A stretch of DNA of 49,382 nt, from positions 1 to 49,382 of the forward strand of contig JAURMI010000007.1 in NCBI GenBank assembly GCA_030830785.1. The letters are read 5' to 3'. The stretch's first letter is position 1, and the number at the start of each line of letters is the position of its first letter. Of this stretch, positions 42,761-49,382 are shown in pieces. Below the pieces are notes generated by a model. It saw only the letters and a list, made by a program, of their open reading frames with translations. It had not been told where the DNA came from and made no database searches. Both the position numbers and the translations under genes were made by a program. The stretch is from Crocinitomicaceae bacterium (GTDB lineage: Bacteria > Bacteroidota > Bacteroidia > Flavobacteriales_D > Crocinitomicaceae).

Positions 42761-42791
42761 AAAAAAAGGAGGTCTAGCGGCCTCCTCCTTT
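42761..42791 (-). terminator. Terminator overlapping the stop codon of the Ig-repeat gene
   Basis: On the minus strand AAAGGAGG (42784-42791) pairs with CCTCCTTT (42765-42772) around an 11-nt loop that contains the TAG stop codon, followed by a run of T (42761-42767). The stem therefore encodes the last Gly residues of the protein. Confidence 0.75.
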
Positions 42792-45700
42792 GGTTGTGTT
42801 TTTTTCATTTGTCGAAGGGGGTTTTGACGCTGGTTCGGAAGCTTTATTTTTCGAAGCTGGCGTAGTCGTTTTTGGCGCTGCAGGTTTTGATGGCGCTGGG
42901 GTAGTTGGTTTAGGCGCAGCCGGTTTTGATGGCGCTGGAGTGGTTGGTTTAGGCGCAGCTGGTTTTGATGGCGCCGGAGTGGTTGGTTTTGGAGCCGCTG
43001 GTTTTGAAGCCGCCGGAGTAGTTGGTTTTGGTGTCGCTGGTTTTGAAGGCGCTGGAGTGGTTGGTTTAGGCGCAGCTGGTTTTGATGGCGCCGGCGTAGT
43101 TGGTTTAGGCGCAGCCGGTTTTGAAGGCGCCGGCGTGGTTGGTTTTGGTGCAACTGGTTTTGATGGCGCTGGCGAATTTGTTTTATTTGGAACACTTAAA
43201 TTATCTTGTTTGCCTTCTTGCTTGTTCCCATTTGGGTTGGTGATCATTCCTTCTCCACCTGATCCATCATAGGTAATCAAATAGGTATCAGTTGTTGTAC
43301 CACAATCATTGGTCACAGTCAACACCAAACTATTTAGACCAGGAAGCAGGCTAACTTCTGCCAATATATTTCCCAGATAATTACTAAACCCATTGAGCTG
43401 TTCTCCATTCATACTGAAGGTAACACTCATATTGGCTGTATAATTTACAATTTGAACATTATAGGTAAAAATTGATTGATTTGTTATGCTATTGTTGGGA
43501 AATTCCATTTGCTGAATCACTTGAGGTGGGCTACAAGGCTCGTATCGAATTTCTCTTTGTTGCGAATCTGTTCCACAAGTATTAGTGGCAGTTACGGTGA
43601 TGTTGTTAATACCAGGCTGCAGTTGCATTGGTACGCTAAGTTGATTGTTGTTTAGGCTTCCACCCAATATTGCAAGTCCATTATTGAGCACCTGAATACC
43701 ACTAATAGTACTAATATGATGAACTGTAGCAGTTAAAATTATTGATGGACTACTTTGCCCAAATAAACCAGCTGCAGGGCTTGTAATTTCTATAGTAGGC
43801 TGAACACAAGGAGCCGTATATGAATACTGTATTGATTCATTACTTGTCCCGCAGTCATTTTGAGCAGCAATTGTTACCGTGTTTTGTCCATTTTGCAAAT
43901 TAATAAGGGCACTTATGGCTCCATTATTATAATTGAAGGGATACACTTGATTGTTTACTAATAAATTGACATTTTGAATATTGGTTATGCCGCTTACAGT
44001 AGCGCTGAACTGTAAAGTAGGGTTACTACTTGCCCCAGCTGCTTGAGCAAATTGAATTTGGGGAGCTTGGCATGGAACATAATTTATAATCAATGTCAAA
44101 TTGGCTCTATCGCAACTATTTTGACCTTGAAAAACTATTGTGTTTGGTCCAGGTTTTAGATTCAAGGAAGCACTTAGACTTTGATTTTGAATTGTAAATG
44201 GTTGTCCTATCTGTCCATTTAATGAAAGGCTGACTTGGTTACTCGAGAGCCCATTTATTTGCGCCGTAATCGATAATGCTGAAGAGTAAACGGTGCTTCC
44301 ATTTAAATTCGAATTTGTCAAAATGAATTGAGGAGCTGTACAAGGCATATAGGTAACATTCCAAGCTTTTTGTGCCGATCCACAGTTATTACTCGTGCTC
44401 AATGTAATATTGTTATTGCCATTAACCAAGGTCACATTTGCTTGTAAGATGCCGTTTTGAAAATCGAAACCTATCGCATTTCCATTTTGTAAAAGTCCAA
44501 TTTGATTGGCATTATCAATACCGGCTATTTGTGCGCTGAGAACAATTGATTGTTCGCTACTTTGTAATCCCGCACTAGGGCTCGTATTCCCTATTTGAGG
44601 TGAAGTACACGGAGCATAAATTATATTCCAATTTTCAATGTCTGAACCACAATCATTATTGGCAATCAATGAAATAATATTTGCTCCCGGTTGCAAGTTT
44701 AGGCTTGCACTAAGTTGGTTGTTAGAAAAAGTAAATTGCTCGTTTTGCCCATTTAATTTGAACTGAATTTGATTTGCAAAGGTATTTGTCAAATTGGCAT
44801 TGTAAACAATAGCAGGGTTACTTGTACTTGCACCATTTGGAATATTAGTTGTGGTCGTAATCTGAGGAGCCTGGCACTGTACATAATTGATTACAATAGT
44901 CTGTATATCATTTCCGCATGCATTTGCGGCTGTAAGTGTAATTGTATTTGCGCCTTGATTTAAATTAATATTCGATGTAATTTGATTACTGCTATAACTA
45001 AATGGTATAATACTTCCGTTTAATTTTAATTGAATAGATTGACTTGAAGTAATATGCGTAACGCCTGCCTTAAAATTAAAAGACTGAACATTAGTCGATA
45101 TGCCGCTTGCTGTTGGTTGCAATAAGGTGATTTGAGGTGACTGACAATTTTCATATTGCACAAAAATGGTCTTAGAGGCCTGACCACAAGTTCTTGAAGC
45201 TGTCAGTACGATTTGATTGAGTCCAGGCTGCAGATTGATTGATGAATTAAGAAGGCCATTTGCACTATACAAAAATCCAATACTTTGCCCGTTGTGGGTA
45301 ACACTAATGCCATTCTGACTCGGCATATTGAGGAGCGTTGCCGTTATGTTTAGATAGCTGTTTGTTACAACAAATGGGCTATTGGAACTCGTATTGTTCA
45401 GATTGGTTTGAAGATTTATAATTGGAGTTTGACAATCTTCGAAGAAATAAGTGAAACTTTCTACATCAGAACCGCAATCATTGGTTGCAATTACGGTAAT
45501 GGTATTAGTGCCATTGAGTAATTGGGAGTTCAATTCTAGTTGTCCGTTGTTTGCATTAAAAATAAAGCCACTCTGCTCTAGGCCATTGACAATGACTTTA
45601 ATATTATTTCGATCGGTGACATTGGCAATCGTTGCCCTTAAACGCAAGGCTGCATTGTTTAAGGTCGTATTAATTGTTGGGCTTGTAATGTTAATGATTG

Positions 45701-47402
45701 GGGCTGTACAATTCTGATAGTTGATCGAGCTGTTGATTTGATCGGCTCCACAAGGATTAGAATAGCTTATTTGGAAGGTATTCATGCCGGTGGTTAACTG
45801 TAAATTTGCCGAAATTGTAGTGCCCGTTTTGGTATAATTAATAGGATTGTTGTTGTGCTTAATGATCACTTGCCCACCATTATGGCTGCCACTGATTTTT
45901 GCTTGAATAGTGTAGTTGGCTTGATTTATTGTGGAGCCTGGCGCATTTGGTTGAATCCAACTTAATTGAGGCGTTTGACAGTCATCGAAAAAAACATTAA
46001 TTTGATCGAAGGCCGTGCCACAGGCATTGGTAGCTGAAACCCTAATGATATTATTTCCTGGCGCTAAATTCAAGGTGCGCTGTAAAAGACCATTATTTGG
46101 ATTAAAACTTGCCCCATTGACAGACATATTGTTATGTAGAATTTCAATCTGATTTTGATTCAAATTACCGCTAAGTGTTGCTGTTAAAACAAAGTTTGAT
46201 TGTTGTACTGTGGTTGTGCTACTGCTAGCTTGTAAAATGTTTACGCTTGGCAATTGGCAATTCACTTGTTCAATTTGAATTACTTGGGTTTTGCTGCCGC
46301 AGGCTGTTTGGGCTTTAATTATAAAATAATTTATACCAGGTGTTAAGGTAACAAGGGCCTCTAGACGCCCAGTTTGCGAATTAAAATTAAATGGCAAAGA
46401 TTGTTCTTGAGCATTGGTGAGTTGAATTTCTTGAGCATTGTTTACATTAGCAATATCATAGCGCAATGTCAAATTCGAAACTACAACGCTTGCTTGTGGT
46501 TGACCTACAACACTTATAACTGGCCCAGGGCAATTTTGAGTAAAATTATTGATGTTGCTTACATTGTTGTTTTCTCTGATTGGTTTTGTATTGGAATGCT
46601 CATTCCCTTTGATATGAAATTGAATAAACCCAGAAGTGTAGTGATACCAGTCGTTTTTAATACGCGGATTGTAATCATAAACAGCAACAGGCGCTAAGCC
46701 ATCAAATTGATCGCCCATAGTAAAGGTGGTTTTGTGTTCAATGCCCAAGCTGACCCTTCCTTGATGAAAAGCCAACCCAAAACCTAGGCTTGGCATCCAA
46801 TTAACCTTCCAGTCATTGTTTTGTAGGCCATCCAGGCGGGTTTCATAAATACCATCCAAAACCCCAATTAATTGTGTATTCATATTTTGACTCGGGTCAA
46901 GAGAATTGTAATCATATATACCTAGAGTATCAAAGGCATCGGTCCAAGTTTGCTGCCAAGTCAGACCCAAACCTCCAAAAATATAGGGATCAAAGCCGGT
47001 TCGATCACGAAGGTTCCCAGCGTGAAGCACCAATTCTAAATCAAGTTCTCTCACGTCAGATCTAAAATTGTGCACATAAGCGTTATTACCTATTAGGTAA
47101 CTAGTCAAAACTGGATTAACATATTCTGTAAGGGTGGCAATTTGCTGATCTTGCCCATACCACTGACCACTTAAAAAGCGCCCTCGAATATCAAAAGACA
47201 ATCGATGCCCATAATCATAATTGTAAGACCTTCCTAGTGTAAGCCCCCAACCGTTGTAGCGTTCAAAATCTATGTCTGTGCTATGCCAAGTGCCACCATA
47301 ATTAAAACCCCAAAACCATTTGGAACTGTTGTAATTAACATGTTGCGCCGAAGCAGCTGTGTAAAAGAATACAATTAAGAAAAGCGAGTATAATTTTCTC
47401 AT
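42774..47402 (-). CDS. Giant barrel protein with Ig-like repeats and Pro/Lys/Thr tail
   Basis: 1542 residues. After a signal peptide (1-19) an outer-membrane barrel-like domain covers about 20-275 (WFWGFNYGGTWHSTDID, FDPYIFGGLGLTWQQ, LGFGLAFHQGRVSLGIEHKT). About 290-1378 holds roughly 12 Ig-like repeats of 85-95 residues, each opening with CxxPxI or similar and closing with NLxxGxNxIxxxAxNxCG, so one Cys pair per unit. The end is a Pro/Lys/Thr/Ala-rich tail with a 13-residue repeat (about 1418-1515). No sorting domain is seen at the C-terminus. Single gene, bounded by a terminator. I infer a surface or periplasm-spanning scaffold or adhesin; function unknown. Confidence 0.85.
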   Translation of the reverse strand: MRKLYSLFLIVFFYTAASAQHVNYNSSKWFWGFNYGGTWHSTDIDFERYNGWGLTLGRSYNYDYGHRLSFDIRGRFLSGQWYGQDQQIATLTEYVNPVLTSYLIGNNAYVHNFRSDVRELDLELVLHAGNLRDRTGFDPYIFGGLGLTWQQTWTDAFDTLGIYDYNSLDPSQNMNTQLIGVLDGIYETRLDGLQNNDWKVNWMPSLGFGLAFHQGRVSLGIEHKTTFTMGDQFDGLAPVAVYDYNPRIKNDWYHYTSGFIQFHIKGNEHSNTKPIRENNNVSNINNFTQNCPGPVISVVGQPQASVVVSNLTLRYDIANVNNAQEIQLTNAQEQSLPFNFNSQTGRLEALVTLTPGINYFIIKAQTACGSKTQVIQIEQVNCQLPSVNILQASSSTTTVQQSNFVLTATLSGNLNQNQIEILHNNMSVNGASFNPNNGLLQRTLNLAPGNNIIRVSATNACGTAFDQINVFFDDCQTPQLSWIQPNAPGSTINQANYTIQAKISGSHNGGQVIIKHNNNPINYTKTGTTISANLQLTTGMNTFQISYSNPCGADQINSSINYQNCTAPIINITSPTINTTLNNAALRLRATIANVTDRNNIKVIVNGLEQSGFIFNANNGQLELNSQLLNGTNTITVIATNDCGSDVESFTYFFEDCQTPIINLQTNLNNTSSNSPFVVTNSYLNITATLLNMPSQNGISVTHNGQSIGFLYSANGLLNSSINLQPGLNQIVLTASRTCGQASKTIFVQYENCQSPQITLLQPTASGISTNVQSFNFKAGVTHITSSQSIQLKLNGSIIPFSYSSNQITSNINLNQGANTITLTAANACGNDIQTIVINYVQCQAPQITTTTNIPNGASTSNPAIVYNANLTNTFANQIQFKLNGQNEQFTFSNNQLSASLNLQPGANIISLIANNDCGSDIENWNIIYAPCTSPQIGNTSPSAGLQSSEQSIVLSAQIAGIDNANQIGLLQNGNAIGFDFQNGILQANVTLVNGNNNITLSTSNNCGSAQKAWNVTYMPCTAPQFILTNSNLNGSTVYSSALSITAQINGLSSNQVSLSLNGQIGQPFTIQNQSLSASLNLKPGPNTIVFQGQNSCDRANLTLIINYVPCQAPQIQFAQAAGASSNPTLQFSATVSGITNIQNVNLLVNNQVYPFNYNNGAISALINLQNGQNTVTIAAQNDCGTSNESIQYSYTAPCVQPTIEITSPAAGLFGQSSPSIILTATVHHISTISGIQVLNNGLAILGGSLNNNQLSVPMQLQPGINNITVTATNTCGTDSQQREIRYEPCSPPQVIQQMEFPNNSITNQSIFTYNVQIVNYTANMSVTFSMNGEQLNGFSNYLGNILAEVSLLPGLNSLVLTVTNDCGTTTDTYLITYDGSGGEGMITNPNGNKQEGKQDNLSVPNKTNSPAPSKPVAPKPTTPAPSKPAAPKPTTPAPSKPAAPKPTTPAPSKPATPKPTTPAASKPAAPKPTTPAPSKPAAPKPTTPAPSKPAAPKPTTPAPSKPAAPKTTTPASKNKASEPASKPPSTNEKNTTKGGGR
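42858..43166 (-). repeat. 39-bp in-frame tandem repeat, about 8 copies
   Basis: Eight imperfect copies of a 39-bp unit encode APKPTTPAPSKPA in the tail of the Ig-repeat gene; the last copy ends as APKTTTPAS. Copies differ mainly at third codon positions, plus a few Ala/Thr/Val swaps. The unit is a multiple of three, so changes in copy number would alter tail length without a frameshift. Confidence 0.9.
43270..46535 (-). repeat. About 12 tandem Ig-like coding repeats
   Basis: Protein-level repeats of 85-95 residues, e.g. segments NCTAPIINITSP and DCQTPIINLQ at unit starts and ATNDCGSD or ATNACGND at unit ends. DNA similarity between units is low enough that they look old and diverged rather than freshly copied, unlike the 39-bp tail array. 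Confidence 0.85.
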
Positions 47403-47484
47403 AGAAAATGTTTTTAATTGTTAGGCTAAAAATTATGCCAAAGTGTTTAAATATACTAAGTTTAAGAATATTTTAACAATAAAA

Positions 47485-48384
47485 TTAGTGACTTGGATGG
47501 TGCTTGTAATCCGTAAATCTGAGAATACTCAGTTGATTTGAAGCGTTATCTTTTTTAATTATCGATCCTAGAAATCCGGTTTTGTAATCATAAACTATTT
47601 GGAATTCTGTCTTAAAAATGCCCTCTTCAAAGCGCTGCATTTCAATGAGGTTACCCCATTGATCATAATCGTAGCGCCATCTTTCAACAGGTACTGTGAT
47701 TTCGGATTTTGTAAGTTGTTTTTCAGATAATAAGCCAGTTTTGTTGTAGGTATAACGCCAAACCTCGGCGCTTTCAACAAATCTGTAGTAGCGTTGTTCT
47801 TCGGTTATTAATCCATGGCCATCAAAGCTGATTTTTACCTCCAAATAAGGCCGTTGGTAATTGTTATAACGCGTGTAATTAGCTTGTGAGTCAAGGTGGT
47901 AACGCAAAGTTTCAGTTCTCATTTTTATTGATGAGAGCAAAGTATCATTATGATGATCGTACTGATCCCTGTATAGTGCAACGCTTATTAGCCTGCCAAT
48001 AGAATCATAAAGGTAATGCTCACTAATTGCCCCTCCATATGCGGTGTATCGATGCATTTGAAGTTGACCGTTTTCAAAATAAGCGTAGTGGTGAAACGAA
48101 CTATCTTTTAAATTTCCTTTATTTAGTATTTCCATACTAGAAATAAGCTGTCCTTTTTGATTGAAATTGTATTCCAATCTGTCACTGCTAGGCTTAAAGC
48201 CTTCATCTCCTTTTTTATAGGTGTAAAAACCTGCAATTTGTTTTATGTGATCTGCAGCTATGAGCTCTGAATTAAAAAAGGGTTTTTGACCAAATGCTTC
48301 TCCTTCTTGATTGAGAATAAACTGTGCACTTAGCCATGCACTATTTAAAATACAGAATATGCAATAAATGAGTTGTTTATTCAT
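47485..48384 (-). CDS. Exported YD/RHS-repeat-like protein
   Basis: 299 residues from the ATG at 48384; a TTG at 48414 is inside glyS and would spoil the signal peptide. The signal peptide (about 1-21) ends at WLSAQ. Repeated units of the form Y-x-x-x-G-x-L-x-x (NQKGQLISSMEIL, YDSIGRLISVALY, YNKTGLLSEKQL, YDQWGNLIEMQRF) are YD-repeat-like, as in RHS proteins, but the protein is far shorter and has no RHS core or toxin domain. Its ATG overlaps the glyS stop (ATGA), so it is translated from the same mRNA. Function unknown. Confidence 0.8.
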   Translation of the reverse strand: MNKQLIYCIFCILNSAWLSAQFILNQEGEAFGQKPFFNSELIAADHIKQIAGFYTYKKGDEGFKPSSDRLEYNFNQKGQLISSMEILNKGNLKDSSFHHYAYFENGQLQMHRYTAYGGAISEHYLYDSIGRLISVALYRDQYDHHNDTLLSSIKMRTETLRYHLDSQANYTRYNNYQRPYLEVKISFDGHGLITEEQRYYRFVESAEVWRYTYNKTGLLSEKQLTKSEITVPVERWRYDYDQWGNLIEMQRFEEGIFKTEFQIVYDYKTGFLGSIIKKDNASNQLSILRFTDYKHHPSH

Positions 48385-49382
48385 TGCACTAATGCTCCCA
48401 AGACACTTGTCCAACTGGCTTTTTGGTAAATGACATTTTGGAGTTGATCCAATGTAATTCGCTCTTGATCCATGGTATCGCGATCTCGGATTGTTACAGT
48501 ATTATCTTCCAGGGTTTGATGGTCAACAGTAATAGAAAATGGCGTTCCAATGGCATCTTGTCTTCTATATCGTTTACCAATGGAATCTTTTTCGTCGTAT
48601 TGAACATTGTATTCAAGCTGTAGACTAGAGATGATTTCTTTTGCTTTTTCTGGTAGGCCATCTTTTTTAACCAAAGGAAGAATAGCTGCCTTGTAGGGTG
48701 CGAGTACAGGTGGGATTTTAAGCACAACCCTCGTCGTGTTGTCCTCTAACTGTTCTTCTTGATAGGCGGCACTCAAAACGGCTAAAAACATGCGATCTAA
48801 TCCAACAGAAGTTTCAACCACAAAGGGCACATAACTTTGATTGAGTTCTGGATCAAAAAATTGTAGTTTTCTACCTGAGTGCTGCTCATGCTGTTTTAAG
48901 TCAAAATCAGTACGAGAGTGTATTCCTTCAAGCTCCTTGAATCCCATAGGAAAATTGAATTCTATATCACAAGCCGCATTAGCGTAATGTGCCAATTTTA
49001 AGTGATCGTGAAAGCGATAAAGTTCATCGCCCAGTCCCAAATTTTTGTGCCACTTGGTGCGCAGATTTTTCCAAAATTCATACCATTTCATTTCTTCGCC
49101 GGGGCGAACAAAAAATTGCATTTCCATTTGTTCGAATTCACGCATGCGAAAAATAAATTGTCTTGCAACAATTTCATTTCTAAATGCTTTGCCAATTTGT
49201 GCGATTCCGAACGGGATTTTCATTCGTCCTGATTTTTGCACATTCAAGAAATTCACAAAAATACCTTGGGCGGTTTCGGGTCTCAAATAAACCGTACTGG
49301 CATCTCCAGCAACAGAACCCAACTCTGTAGAAAACATTAAATTGAATTGTCTTACTTCAGTCCAATTTTTTGAACCTGAAAT
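48381..49382 (-). CDS. glyS: Glycyl-tRNA synthetase (3' part; 5' end outside window)
   Basis: The frame is open to the right edge, giving 333 visible residues; the Met at 49337 is internal. It joins glycine to tRNA-Gly. The segments GSKNWTEVRQFNLMFSTELG (just before that Met) and YLRPETAQGIFVNF are hallmarks of the single-chain (alpha2) class II enzyme. Motif 2 and 3 regions are visible (FRNEIVARQFIFRMREFEQME, quoted in part; VETSVGLDRMFLAVL). The anticodon-binding domain occupies about the last 110 residues. The stop codon overlaps the next gene (ATGA). Confidence 0.97.
   Translation of the reverse strand: MSGSKNWTEVRQFNLMFSTELGSVAGDASTVYLRPETAQGIFVNFLNVQKSGRMKIPFGIAQIGKAFRNEIVARQFIFRMREFEQMEMQFFVRPGEEMKWYEFWKNLRTKWHKNLGLGDELYRFHDHLKLAHYANAACDIEFNFPMGFKELEGIHSRTDFDLKQHEQHSGRKLQFFDPELNQSYVPFVVETSVGLDRMFLAVLSAAYQEEQLEDNTTRVVLKIPPVLAPYKAAILPLVKKDGLPEKAKEIISSLQLEYNVQYDEKDSIGKRYRRQDAIGTPFSITVDHQTLEDNTVTIRDRDTMDQERITLDQLQNVIYQKASWTSVLGALVQ

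Noticed and set aside
42858..43166. Could the regular 39-bp array be a CRISPR array?
   Set aside because: There are no unique spacers between copies and the array is in frame within a coding sequence.
42611..43195. Minus-strand frame of 194 codons, Gln/Arg/Leu-rich
   Set aside because: It is another frame of the same repeat and overlaps the ppiD start and the terminator; composition is a repeat artefact.
42790..43272. Long + strand open frame of 160 codons, rich in Gly, Ala, Val and Phe
   Set aside because: It is the antisense reading of the 39-bp Pro/Lys/Thr repeat; repeats of a multiple of three keep all frames open. No start context or promoter.

Overview
The window is AT-rich chromosomal DNA from a member of the Bacteroidota (Flavobacteriales-like is my guess; the class cannot be fixed from this sequence alone). 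The evidence is type IX secretion (T9SS) components and sorting domains, a PorP/SprF protein, a PorV/PorQ-family barrel, DUF5916, an IPExxxVDY-type gene before pyk, an exbB-exbD-exbD-tonB cluster, and promoters of the Bacteroidota form TTG / TAnnTTTG. I see no phage, insertion sequence, integron or CRISPR array, and the coding density is high.

Layout, left to right. 1-2408 (+): the tail of a large secreted protein, a PorV/PorQ-family barrel, then greA and a HIT hydrolase. 2466-8300 (-): an SGNH (DUF4886-like) hydrolase with a PKD domain paired with a multi-membrane-span acyltransferase, an OmpA/TPR PorE-like protein paired with a PorP/SprF protein, and a short-chain dehydrogenase. 8293-13044: a phenylacetyl-CoA epoxidase locus, with paaABCD on the + strand diverging from two different paaE-type reductase genes in tandem on the - strand. 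13067-17035: a DUF5916 barrel protein, DUF493, a small anchored protein and an outer-membrane barrel protein. 17107-21319 (+): IPExxxVDY-type gene, pyk, recJ and ribE, closed by a strong two-way terminator.

21389-27315 (-): an energy-transduction operon, exbB-exbD-exbD-tonB-small membrane protein-PstS-like lipoprotein, followed by a TPR protein with its own promoter. 27316-27679 has no protein gene; it holds the exbB promoter, a terminator, tRNA-Cys and the tRNA promoter. 27680-30554 (-): two T9SS cargo enzymes, an alpha/beta hydrolase and a cytochrome c/copper (PHM-type) monooxygenase fusion. 30631-33252: a ChaN-like protein facing a PhoB/PhoR-like two-component pair. 33409-38830 (-): rnhB, an unrecognised membrane-anchored protein and a DUF5723-TSP3-OmpA protein. 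38885-42696: two small exported proteins on +, facing a PpiD-like foldase, 5-FTHF cyclo-ligase and a 54-residue membrane protein on -. 42774-47402 (-): a 1542-residue protein with an N-terminal barrel, about 12 Cys-containing Ig-like repeats and a Pro/Lys/Thr tail encoded by a 39-bp repeat. 47485-49382 (-): the 3' part of glyS and a YD-repeat-like exported protein.

The cell-envelope genes dominate: T9SS-linked barrels and cargo, surface-glycan modification, TonB energy supply, a periplasmic foldase, and wall-binding OmpA proteins. The most notable signals are the recurring placement of the -7 promoter element 3-6 nt before ATG at seven genes (predicting leaderless mRNAs), the tandem non-identical paaE genes, the copper monooxygenase fusion with a full ligand set, and the giant Ig-repeat barrel protein.
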